Source of the DNA: an uncultured Clostridia bacterium
GTDB lineage: Bacteria; Bacillota; Clostridia; Oscillospirales; Acutalibacteraceae
Assembly: GCA_945874765.1 (NCBI GenBank)
Contig: CAMCHQ010000011.1
Span: 1-64,000 of the forward strand
Length of the DNA: 64,000 nucleotides
Direction: 5' to 3'
Shown here: piece after piece, positions 5,778 through 13,996 of the stretch
Layout: each line of letters begins with the position of its first letter
How positions within the stretch are numbered: the stretch's first letter is position 1
Translations under genes and position numbers: made by a program
The notes under the pieces: generated by a model
The model's input: the letters and a program-made list of their open reading frames with translations, nothing else
Database searches by the model: none
Told to the model about the DNA's origin: nothing

Positions 5778-8621
5778 TTAATCCTTTTTAGCCTTTTGCG
5801 CCTTTTTAATCTTAAAGTTACGCTTAATCATATAAGGCAAAATAGCTTTCATCTTATCATCCGAATTAACCATTGTACTGCACTCAGGATGCTCTCTGAA
5901 AAGATGAATTGCATCAAATTCACACTTAGTAGTACAAATTCCGCAGCCTATGCACTTATTTTCATCAACTACAGATGCACCGCAGCCGAGGCAACGTGCC
6001 GTTTCCTTTTTAACCTGTTCCTCTGTAAGCGGAAGATGTGCATCTTTAAATGAAGATTTAGCGTCAATATTTTTATTAAGTCCCGGTATTTGACGTGAAG
6101 AATTATCATAGCTGTCAACACGGATATCATCCTTATCAAGCATTATGAAATCACGTCTGTTTCTGCCGACTGTAAGGCTTGCGTTAAAATGAACGAACCT
6201 ATGAATTGACTCGGCACCCTCTCTGCCTGCCGCAATAGCGTCAATAGCAAAACGTGGACCTGTATAAACGTCGCCGCCGACAAAAATATCCTTTTGCGCT
6301 GTTTGGTAAGTAAGACTGTCAGCCTGAGGACCGTTGCCTCTGCCGAGTTCTACTGCCTCACCATCAATAAGATTGCCCCATTCGATTGACTGACCGATTG
6401 AAAGATAAATATGGTCACATTCAATTGTTTGAGTATCGTTTTCATCATACTGTGGGTTAAATCTGCCGTCTGCGTCCTTAACACTTGTGCACTTTTTAAG
6501 CACAACGCCTGTAACTTTGCCGTTTTCTGCAAGAATTTCCTTAACGCCCCAGCCGTTGTTAATCTTAATACCCTCGTCCTCGGTTTCAAAAATTTCTTCG
6601 TCGGAAGCAGGCATTTCCTCTCGGCTTTCAAGGCAGAACATACCCAAAACGTCAGCACCGCAGCGCTTAGTTGAACGGGCAACGTCGACTGCAACATTAC
6701 CGCCGCCGATAACAACTGTTTTATTGCCTTTAAGGTCAAGGTCGTGGTTTTCCGCAATCTCATGGAGAATATCAACAGCACTCATAACGCCCTCAGCGTC
6801 CTCGCCGTCAACTCCGGCTTTTCTTGAACCCTGACAGCCGATTGCAATATAAAACGCTTCATATCCGTCATTACGAAGTTCATCGAGTGTGATATCCTTG
6901 CCGACTTCTACACCGCATTTAATTTCTACGCCGAGTGCACGGATAATATCAATCTCTGCCTCAACAACGTCTTTTTCAAGCTTATACGACGGAATACCGT
7001 AGGTAAGCATACCGCCGGCTTTTTCGTTTTTCTCAAATACTGTAGGTCTGTATCCTGTAAGTGCAAGATAATATGCGCAGGAAAGACCTGCAGGACCGCC
7101 GCCTATAATAGCAATTTTATTCTTAAATTCCCCTCTGTTAGACGGAATTACTTTTTTAGGAACATATCTTGTTTCGCTGTCAAGGTCTTTTTGAGCAATG
7201 AAACGCTTAACATCATCAATAGCTACAGCTTCATCAAGAGTTGCCCTTGTGCACGCTTCCTCACATCTCTTATTGCAAACTCTGCCGCAAACAGCGGGAA
7301 AAGGATTATCCTTTTTAATAAGAGCCAAAGCGTCTGTATATCTACCCTGAGCCGCCATTTTAAGATATCCCTGAACTGCAATATGAGCGGGACAAGCGGT
7401 TTTACAAGGGGCAGTACCTGTATCATAACAGTTAATTCTGTTTTTATCTCTGTAATCGGGTGACCATTTTTCCTTGCCCCATTTAACTTCGTCGGGAAGC
7501 TCTTGCTTAGGATATGTAACTGATGAACCGTCCTTTTTGCAAAGCTTTTGACCGAGCTTAACGGCACCGGCAGGGCAAAATTCCACGCACTTGCCGCAGG
7601 CTACGCAATCCTTAGCCTCAACCTTGGCAACATATGCCGAACGTGACATATTAGGCGTATTGAAAAGCTGAGAGGTACGAAGCGCATTACAAACCTTTAC
7701 CTGACAGTTACAAATAGCAAAAATCTTATTTTCGCCGTCAATATTTGTGATTTGGTGAACGAAGCCGTTATCCTCTGCACGCTGAAGAATTTCCATAACT
7801 TTTTCACGTGTGATATAGTGACCTTTATTTGTTTCAACAAGGTAATCAGCCATATCGCCGACACCGATACACCAATCTTCAGGGTCATCGGCACAGCCCT
7901 CACCGCACATAGCACGGCTGTAGCGGCAAGAACACGGACCTGCCGCATATTTGCCGTCATATTTATCAAGCCAATGAGAAATATGCTCAACATCGGCTGA
8001 TTGATTTTCCATTGAAATTGCTTTTTCAACAGGGATAACGTGCATACCTATTCCGGCACCTCCGGGAGGCACCATAGGTGTAATTGCTTCAAGCGGAAGC
8101 TGAGTCATACGCTCAAAGAAATTTGCAACCTGCGGATGTTCGCAAATATTATCCCATTTCATATTGAAAAACTCGGCGCTGCCCGGAACGAACATAGGAA
8201 GCACATACTGCTTTTCGTGTTCAGGATTTTCCCAATTAAATTCAACGAGACCGATGTTTGCCATTTCCTTAAGAAGCGGTTCGAGATATGCGGCACTTTT
8301 GCCTGTCGCTTTCATAATTTCTTTAAGCTTCATACCCTTATGAACTTTCATCTTAAGGGCAACTTCTGCCATTTCATCGGTTACGATTGAAGCAAGTCCC
8401 CAATATTCCGGGTCATTCGTTGTAAGTTCCTTACCGACCTTTGGAAGCCACGGCATTTTATACAAAACTCTGTCTGTAATATGCTTACCGAGTGCTAAGA
8501 TAAGCGGTCTGGCAGGCTCGTTTGAATGATTTTCATAATAGTGCATTACTCTGTCATCGTACACCCTGTCCTTTGGTGGCTTGACAGTATCAAATTTGTA
8601 TTCATACTCCTTATTTGACAT
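5778..8621 (-). CDS. Multidomain FAD/NAD(P)-dependent oxidoreductase with Fe-S clusters (GltD-like)
   Basis: A 947-residue cytoplasmic redox protein. The N-terminal 300 residues include a probable winged-helix-like stretch (about 75-140) and Cys-rich segments (CSCRYSRAMCGEGC). A 4Fe-4S motif CVACGKCVEFCPAG follows near residue 340, then a GltD-type Fe-S region with CNKRCEEACTR, an FAD-binding GGGPAGLSCAYY near 503, an NAD(P)-binding GGGNVAVDVARS near 635, and a C-terminal ferredoxin motif CIGCGICTTKCEF near 890. This resembles the small subunit of glutamate synthase and NfnB-like flavoproteins fused to ferredoxin modules; no glutamate synthase large subunit is nearby. Electron donor and acceptor cannot be read from sequence. 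It is first gene of an operon with hypA, under a strong promoter. Confidence 0.85.
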   Translation of the reverse strand: MSNKEYEYKFDTVKPPKDRVYDDRVMHYYENHSNEPARPLILALGKHITDRVLYKMPWLPKVGKELTTNDPEYWGLASIVTDEMAEVALKMKVHKGMKLKEIMKATGKSAAYLEPLLKEMANIGLVEFNWENPEHEKQYVLPMFVPGSAEFFNMKWDNICEHPQVANFFERMTQLPLEAITPMVPPGGAGIGMHVIPVEKAISMENQSADVEHISHWLDKYDGKYAAGPCSCRYSRAMCGEGCADDPEDWCIGVGDMADYLVETNKGHYITREKVMEILQRAEDNGFVHQITNIDGENKIFAICNCQVKVCNALRTSQLFNTPNMSRSAYVAKVEAKDCVACGKCVEFCPAGAVKLGQKLCKKDGSSVTYPKQELPDEVKWGKEKWSPDYRDKNRINCYDTGTAPCKTACPAHIAVQGYLKMAAQGRYTDALALIKKDNPFPAVCGRVCNKRCEEACTRATLDEAVAIDDVKRFIAQKDLDSETRYVPKKVIPSNRGEFKNKIAIIGGGPAGLSCAYYLALTGYRPTVFEKNEKAGGMLTYGIPSYKLEKDVVEAEIDIIRALGVEIKCGVEVGKDITLDELRNDGYEAFYIAIGCQGSRKAGVDGEDAEGVMSAVDILHEIAENHDLDLKGNKTVVIGGGNVAVDVARSTKRCGADVLGMFCLESREEMPASDEEIFETEDEGIKINNGWGVKEILAENGKVTGVVLKKCTSVKDADGRFNPQYDENDTQTIECDHIYLSIGQSIEWGNLIDGEAVELGRGNGPQADSLTYQTAQKDIFVGGDVYTGPRFAIDAIAAGREGAESIHRFVHFNASLTVGRNRRDFIMLDKDDIRVDSYDNSSRQIPGLNKNIDAKSSFKDAHLPLTEEQVKKETARCLGCGASVVDENKCIGCGICTTKCEFDAIHLFREHPECSTMVNSDDKMKAILPYMIKRNFKIKKAQKAKKD

Positions 8622-8670
8622 TTTATTCTCCCTCTAAAATATATGTCTTTTTGTCGTAAATTACAATATC

Positions 8671-8699
8671 ATTTTAGCGGTTTGTTAATAATTTGTCAA
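8671..8699 (-). promoter_or_regulatory. Sigma-A promoter of oxidoreductase-hypA operon
   Basis: On the minus strand TTGACA (8699-8694), a 17-nt spacer and TAAAAT (8676-8671), about 50 nt before the start codon, which has GAGGGAG upstream. Confidence 0.8.
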
Positions 8700-8786
8700 T
8701 ATACAAATAAAGGTAATATGTACTAGTTAAGAATGATTAATATTTAGTTTATTTTTTAAATCAAAAAGTATTTATAAACGCAAAAA

Positions 8787-8808
8787 GAGACGGCATTTCT
8801 GCCGTCTC
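8787..8808 (-). terminator. Terminator after the 34-aa peptide gene
   Basis: The 9-bp perfect stem GAGACGGCA / TGCCGTCTC has a 4-nt loop and is followed on the minus strand by a T-run. It closes the leftward transcript of the surface-protein cluster. Confidence 0.88.
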
Positions 8809-8830
8809 CAAGTGCTTAATCAATGTCTGA

Positions 8831-8935
8831 TTAGTCCTCGTCTGTTACCCAATTGCTTGTAGTAAGAGTACCAACAACATCGTTAGTCTTAAATTCTGAA
8901 ATTTCAGACATTGGCTTTGTATAAAGCTCTTTCAT
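8831..8935 (-). CDS. 34-aa acidic peptide of unknown function
   Basis: A short open frame with an excellent ribosome binding site (AAGGAGGA, 9-10 nt before ATG) and a dedicated terminator behind it. The 34 residues begin MKELYTKPMSEISEFKTNDV and end in VTDED; there is no signal peptide or membrane segment. The pattern Pro-x-x-Glu-Ile-x-x-Phe, then Asp-Val and a Ser/Thr-rich acidic tail recalls small unannotated peptides I associate with Clostridia, but I know no function. It is the last gene of the surface-protein operon, separated from the 1173-aa gene by a hairpin without T-tract, so it may be made in different amounts. A RiPP-like precursor is possible, but no modification enzyme is nearby. 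Confidence 0.6.
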   Translation of the reverse strand: MKELYTKPMSEISEFKTNDVVGTLTTSNWVTDED

Positions 8936-8958
8936 AAGGTGTGTCCTCCTTAATTTAT

Positions 8959-9000
8959 CAAAGCTCGCCTCCACCCCTAAAGGCAGAGGTGAAAGCTTTG
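8959..9000 (-). other. Intergenic hairpin, possible mRNA processing/stability element
   Basis: The outer stem CAAAGCT / AGCTTTG encloses an imperfect inner stem (CACCTC with GAGGCG). It lies between the stop of the 1173-aa gene (9015) and the 34-aa peptide's ribosome binding site, with no T-tract, so it is not a standard terminator. Confidence 0.45.
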
Positions 9001-9014
9001 CTAAATCTTATTTA

Positions 9015-12000
9015 TTAAGCATCATAGTTGTAAAGAGAAGCCTCTGAGTATGTTGTCTTAACATTACCGTCTGCATCCTTAGTAACGATGAATGCTCTTG
9101 CAGCAGCAGTACCGGTCATTGCCTTAATAGCATAGTTCAAACCAAACTGATCTGAATTTGTGCTGTTATAAGCAACCTTAACCTTGCCTGCGTTTGCACC
9201 TGAAGCAGTCTTGCCAACGTTTTCAAGTGTAAGGTCAGAAGCAACTGCATTCTTACCGTATACGAAGCCCTGGCTAACTACTGTTTCGCCGTCTGCCACA
9301 ATACGTGTAGCAATGAAGAGAACATCAGGCTTAGAAGCTGATGGACGATCTGTTGATGCGATAGCAACCTGAGTCTTAACGGTAGCATCACCAGCGTCAG
9401 TTACTGCTGTAAGTTCCATATTAGAACCACAGAAGAATGAGTAAGTATCGCCATAAGCAACTACTACATCGCCAACTCTCCATGATGTTGTACCGGTCTT
9501 AGAAACTGTTACCTTTGCATCATAAGGAATGTTTTCAGCAACATCATTATAAGGCTGACCGTTTACAGTAATTGTAGCGCCTGCAGCCTTAACTGTGAAT
9601 GTCTGAGTTGCATCCTTTACATAGTTAGCAGTAATTGTTGTACCCTCGCTGAGAGCGTCAATTCGATCTGCTGTAAGTGACCAGCTATCGAACTTGTAGC
9701 CAGGATATTCAGGAGCTGTAGGCTCTTTAATTTCTGTACCGCTGGTAACTTCCTGAGGAGCACCTACAACATTGCCGTACATATCAATGAATACTACTAC
9801 AAATGTTTCAGCTGTTTCTGTAAATACAGGTGTAACAGTTGTATCTGCTACAGCTGTGAATGTGTATGTCTCGTCTGTTGAAACGAGCTTGTTAGCTACC
9901 TTCCAACCTACGAATTCAGCATTGCTGTTTGCCTTAGCTGTAAGAGTTACATCAGAGTTAAGAGCAACCTTAGTTGTCTTACCGGCTGTTGCAGTCTCAC
10001 CGTTAAGAGTTGTTTCACCATACTTAGATTCTGTAACTGTTACGTTTACACCCTTAAGAGCAGGGATAGTTTCAGTCTTAAGAACCTGGCCGCAAACTGT
10101 GCAGCTTGTAACCTTTGAGCCTTCCTTATCAAGTGTAGGCTGAGTTACTACAGGATCACCTGCAGTACAGTTTTCTGTTACAGTCTCAGCAACTTCCTTG
10201 TAATCAGCATTAGCTGTTACAGCAGAAACTGCAGGCCAGCTATATGTTGTATGGCTGTGTGTCTTAGCATTGTTGTCTGACTTAGTAGCTGTGTCAGGAG
10301 TATTTGCAGCAGGAACTACAGGTGTAGCACCTTCAGCAAGCTTCTGAGTATCAACTACAGTGCCGGCAGCATTTGTAAATGTGATTGTGTAAACCTTTAC
10401 AAGACCCTTAACTGCATTTTCAAGAGCAGCAGTAGCAGCGTCAACGTCAGCCTGAACTGTCATAGCTTCAACTGTAGCCTGAGCATTAGCTTCAAGAGCA
10501 GCAGTTACCTTTGCATATGAATCAGCAGTATAATCGTCAGCCTTAACTGCCTTTGCAGCTTCGAGAGCAGCATAGTATGCATCGCCGTTAAGCTTAGCAA
10601 GGTCTCTTACGTTTTCGTGGCCGCATACTGAGCATACAGCCTTTTCAGTACCAGCCTTAGCAATTGTAGACTTAGTTACTGTTGTGTAATCACCGTAAGT
10701 GCAATTTGCTGTGTTAGCAGTTGCCTTTTCAGTATATGTGAAGTCGCCTGTCTTCTCCCAAGCGTAAGATGTTGATGTATGAGTACCGTTCTTGTTATCA
10801 ACAACTTTAGAAGCTGTGTTAGCAGGAGCAGTAGGAGCAGCGCCCTTATCAACTGTTACTTCCTTGGTTGAACCGTCAGCAAATGTGTAAGTATAAACAT
10901 CTGTTGTAGGAAGAGCCTCAAGACCCTTAACAGCATCTTCAAGTGCCTTAGCAGCAGCATTTACATCAGACTGTGATGTCATAGCCTCTACCTTAGCCTG
11001 TGCATTAGCTTCAAGAGCAGCAGTTACATTAGCATATGAAGCTTCTGTGTACTTAGAACCGTCAACAGCCTTTGCAGCAGCAAGTGCAGCATAGTAAGCT
11101 GTGCCGTCAAGTTTATCGTCGTTAGTTACATTGCTTACATAATCGCAATCAGGGCAAGTAGCTGTAAGCTTAGAACCTGAAAGGATTGTTGCCTTGCTGA
11201 GTTCTGTGTAGCTAAGAGTACAATTTGACTTAGTTGTTGTAGCAACCTCGTCATAGTTTGTATCACCTGTTACAGCAGAAACTGCAGGCCATGTGTATGT
11301 TGTTACTGAGTGTGTACCGTCATTGTTAGATACAGTCTTTGCAGCAGTGTTTGTTGAAGGAACTGTAGGAGTTTCGCCTTCCTTAACTGTCTGAGTATCA
11401 ACAACCTTACCGTTGATGTCATTGAATGTAATAGTATAAGTCTTAGTTTCAGGTGTTGAATCCTTTGCATAATCTGTCCAAATTAATGCCCAGTTAGCAA
11501 AGGTGCTCTTTGTATCATCACCAGTAATAAGATACAATTCAGGATTTACAGCATTACATGAAGGTTCGCCTGAACCGTCGAGTGAATCTCTGTAGTAAGG
11601 CTCAAATTCTGTACCGTCAATCTTTGTATTGAAATGAAATACTTCTGAAAGGTCACAATCCTTAAGTACTTCGAATGCATAAGTATAGCAAACCATACCG
11701 TACTTACCGAATTTAGCTTCGCCATCACTGCCTACGCCAAAGTAGTTAGACGTTGTTTGGTTACCGTTTACAGCAGCCATACCTGTAATAGCACCATACC
11801 AAATACCTTCTTCGTTATTGTATGTTGAGCTACTAAACTGCATTGCGTCAGAATAGAAAGCTGTACCGTTCTTAATAGCGCCCTTGGCAGTTGTATTAAT
11901 TTTCCAATTATCACGTGTTTTAGTAACAGTACCCGGAGTGGAAGCCTGAAGATATTCAGTGTCGAATGTACCTTTAAATTGACCTGACTGCATAACATCA

Positions 12001-12536
12001 ACGCCGCCAATTTCAACGGTAATAGCAATACGCTGACCTGCTTTAACATTAGCAGGGTTTACGATATTGCCGGCTTCCTTAACTGCCTCATAAGTATGAG
12101 CAGCATTAACACCATAATAATTGTTATTATACTGTTTGGTATAAGCTGAGTATGTACCGTTTGCAATAGCATCCTGTGCACCCTGCTTTGTACCTAAGTT
12201 AGAAACTGTAGCTGCAATTACAGGCTTATAGTCATTACGATGGTCTTCGAGACCATTGTTCGCATAATCGCTGATTTCAGCACCGAAATCAAAACTGCCG
12301 GCGCTAACGTCATCATTAGCGTAGCCACGATATTCAGGAGTTGACTGAAGCTTTGAAAGGCTATTGTCAACACCGTCATCAACCCACCATTTTCTGTTTT
12401 GCTTAACTGTGTAATCAGTTGAACCGAACATATCGGCTGTACCGTCAGTAGCAGCTAAAGCAGAAAACGGAACGGAGAATGCAACCATAAGAACTGCAAG
12501 AAGAACAGCTATTGCCTTTCTAAATGTCTTTTTCAC
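9015..12536 (-). CDS. Secreted surface protein: cohesin-like, FIVAR and InlB-type repeats
   Basis: A 1173-residue exported protein with a signal peptide (MKKTFRKAIAVLLAVLMVAF, cleavage near AALA/ATDG). Residues of about 100-345 look cohesin-like: VKAGQRIAITVEIGGV followed by TFDTEYLQAS and a late YAFEVL strand. Three modules then start near residues 368, 547 and 713 (YTITFNDINGKVVDTQ type), each carrying a CxxC pair (CPDC, CSVC, CTVC); the first two also contain a FIVAR-type helical stretch (TEASYANVTAALEANAQA). Two InlB/Listeria-Bacteroides-type beta repeats follow (GYKFDSWSL) and a C-terminal domain ending SLYNYDA. There is no LPXTG or dockerin, so its mode of attachment is unclear. It lies 31 bp after the X-dockerin gene, in one operon. 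The cohesin assignment is by eye and needs a profile search. Confidence 0.7.
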   Translation of the reverse strand: MKKTFRKAIAVLLAVLMVAFSVPFSALAATDGTADMFGSTDYTVKQNRKWWVDDGVDNSLSKLQSTPEYRGYANDDVSAGSFDFGAEISDYANNGLEDHRNDYKPVIAATVSNLGTKQGAQDAIANGTYSAYTKQYNNNYYGVNAAHTYEAVKEAGNIVNPANVKAGQRIAITVEIGGVDVMQSGQFKGTFDTEYLQASTPGTVTKTRDNWKINTTAKGAIKNGTAFYSDAMQFSSSTYNNEEGIWYGAITGMAAVNGNQTTSNYFGVGSDGEAKFGKYGMVCYTYAFEVLKDCDLSEVFHFNTKIDGTEFEPYYRDSLDGSGEPSCNAVNPELYLITGDDTKSTFANWALIWTDYAKDSTPETKTYTITFNDINGKVVDTQTVKEGETPTVPSTNTAAKTVSNNDGTHSVTTYTWPAVSAVTGDTNYDEVATTTKSNCTLSYTELSKATILSGSKLTATCPDCDYVSNVTNDDKLDGTAYYAALAAAKAVDGSKYTEASYANVTAALEANAQAKVEAMTSQSDVNAAAKALEDAVKGLEALPTTDVYTYTFADGSTKEVTVDKGAAPTAPANTASKVVDNKNGTHTSTSYAWEKTGDFTYTEKATANTANCTYGDYTTVTKSTIAKAGTEKAVCSVCGHENVRDLAKLNGDAYYAALEAAKAVKADDYTADSYAKVTAALEANAQATVEAMTVQADVDAATAALENAVKGLVKVYTITFTNAAGTVVDTQKLAEGATPVVPAANTPDTATKSDNNAKTHSHTTYSWPAVSAVTANADYKEVAETVTENCTAGDPVVTQPTLDKEGSKVTSCTVCGQVLKTETIPALKGVNVTVTESKYGETTLNGETATAGKTTKVALNSDVTLTAKANSNAEFVGWKVANKLVSTDETYTFTAVADTTVTPVFTETAETFVVVFIDMYGNVVGAPQEVTSGTEIKEPTAPEYPGYKFDSWSLTADRIDALSEGTTITANYVKDATQTFTVKAAGATITVNGQPYNDVAENIPYDAKVTVSKTGTTSWRVGDVVVAYGDTYSFFCGSNMELTAVTDAGDATVKTQVAIASTDRPSASKPDVLFIATRIVADGETVVSQGFVYGKNAVASDLTLENVGKTASGANAGKVKVAYNSTNSDQFGLNYAIKAMTGTAAARAFIVTKDADGNVKTTYSEASLYNYDA

Positions 12537-12567
12537 TTAGAAATCCCCTTTATTTATTTTGAAAAAC

Positions 12568-13662
12568 TCACTTTATCTCTAATCCGTTATAATAATTAGT
12601 ACCTGATGCGCAAGCATAAACTGTTGTTGCATCAGTTGCTGTTACAACACCGTCACCGTTAAGGTCATAGCTTAAATCAGTCTGCTTTGTAGCAAAAAGA
12701 TAAACAGTAGTTGCATCAGTTGCCGTAATACTACCGTCTTTATTAAAATCACAAGCCATCATAGGAATAACTGCATTGGTAATATCGGCACCGTTTACGA
12801 TAACCGAAACATCGCTGCGAGTTATTGCATAATCAGATGAGATTGAAAGATAGTAGGTTCCGTCCTTTAACGAATCAATAGAGAAAGCGTTTACACCGTC
12901 TTTAAGGGACGATGTGGTTGTACCGACAAGCTCGGTACGGGTTGAATCTGAATATACATTAACAGTATATTCGCCGTAAACAGGCTTGTTGGCAGTACTG
13001 CCATTCGCATCTGTCATAATAACAAGCGAGCCGTTTACGCTATGACCGGTTGACGGTGAAACGTCACAAGTCATTAAATATAGAGAACCCGGATAATCGG
13101 CAGATTCACTGACAAGAGCATACTCATCATCGAATCCGTCCTCGTAATTAGCCAAAACGAAAGTCTTATTCGGGTCGGTTGAAACCGAAATAGCATCAGC
13201 GGCGTCACATGCTTTTGAAAAAGTAACCGAGAAGGTTGCAAGCAATGTGCCGTCATTTGTTATTGCTGAACAAGTGTCAGAATCAGAAACAAATCCGAAT
13301 ACCAAATTAGAATCATTCGTTACGGTTCCCATTGATGATACGTCGGCGACATCTTCAGAAAGAAGAGCCTTAGGCTCACTGTCTACTGATACATCCGAAG
13401 AATAGGTTGATGTAACCTGCACAACCGATAACTCGGAAACGCCCTCTAAATAAAAGCTGACGTCATATGTACCAGCAGGCAACTTATCACCGTCGTATTG
13501 TTTGCCGTTAGAATCCTTGTATGTGCAATAAACATTCGGGCTCTCCGTTCCGAGTTTAGCAGCATACGAGGTACGAGGAAGGCACACAACAAGCGCTACA
13601 AAAACCAAAAACGCAAGTGTACCGAAAATAACACCTAATCGTTTTTTTGCAATTGTATTCAT
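12568..13662 (-). CDS. Exported cohesin-like protein with X-module and dockerin
   Basis: A 364-residue protein. The start at 13662 is chosen over an upstream in-frame codon at 13734 because AAGGAGGT lies just before it and the following residues form a signal/anchor segment (KRLGVIFGTLAFLVFVALVV). Residues of about 45-170 look cohesin-like (GTYDVSFYLEGV, then DGTLLATFSVTF). About residues 195-300 form a module shared with the 2181-aa protein (GEYTVNVY, DGTYYLSISSDYAITR, GADIT, IP). The C-terminus is a type I dockerin with two calcium loops, DFNKDGSITATD and DLNGDGVVTATD, each with Asp/Asn at positions 1, 3, 5 and 12. Having both a cohesin-like and a dockerin part is typical of adaptor scaffoldins. 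Domain identities are inferred from motifs. Confidence 0.75.
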   Translation of the reverse strand: MNTIAKKRLGVIFGTLAFLVFVALVVCLPRTSYAAKLGTESPNVYCTYKDSNGKQYDGDKLPAGTYDVSFYLEGVSELSVVQVTSTYSSDVSVDSEPKALLSEDVADVSSMGTVTNDSNLVFGFVSDSDTCSAITNDGTLLATFSVTFSKACDAADAISVSTDPNKTFVLANYEDGFDDEYALVSESADYPGSLYLMTCDVSPSTGHSVNGSLVIMTDANGSTANKPVYGEYTVNVYSDSTRTELVGTTTSSLKDGVNAFSIDSLKDGTYYLSISSDYAITRSDVSVIVNGADITNAVIPMMACDFNKDGSITATDATTVYLFATKQTDLSYDLNGDGVVTATDATTVYACASGTNYYNGLEIK

Positions 13663-13835
13663 TGGTGTTACCTCCTTGTTAAGAAATTTGCTTAATTTGG
13701 GGAGAAGCAGAATCGCCGTGAAAGGTAAAGACAAAATCGGTCAGAAAACATAAAAATATGAAACCAAGCAACTTTGGCAAAAGCCAAACACCGTGAAACA
13801 TTAAATATTTACTAAACGAAACTGCCCATAGCCTC

Positions 13836-13937
13836 CCCGCCCAAAGCGGGCATTGTATATAAACGGCGCAAAGCCGAATATATCAAAACAAAGCAAAGAC
13901 AAAACTTTGCTTAAAATAAATGATAACACAAGTTATC
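13836..13937. repeat. Run of four small hairpins in 334-bp intergenic gap
   Basis: Between the stop of the 2181-aa gene and the start of the 364-aa gene there are four successive perfect hairpins: CCCGC/GCGGG (13836-13850), CGGC/GCCG (13864-13876), AAGCAAAG/CTTTGCTT (13891-13912) and GATAAC/GTTATC (13922-13937), followed by the terminator at 13954-13983. A further hairpin TTTGGC/GCCAAA lies near 13770-13787, in the probable leader of the 364-aa gene. No open frame is supported in 13663-13996. Confidence 0.6.
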
Positions 13938-13953
13938 CGAATTTTCAAGTAAA

Positions 13954-13983
13954 ACTTCTTAGGGACTTTCGCCCCTAAGAAGT
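13954..13983 (-). terminator. Terminator of the 2181-aa gene
   Basis: The 11-bp perfect stem ACTTCTTAGGG / CCCTAAGAAGT, followed on the minus strand by TTTTAC, lies 14 nt past the stop codon. Confidence 0.75.
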
Positions 13984-13996
13984 ATAGAAATTAATA

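Noticed and set aside
6350-6781. 143-aa frame inside the oxidoreductase gene
   Set aside because: Overlaps the coding strand of a clear multidomain protein in another frame; no family motif.
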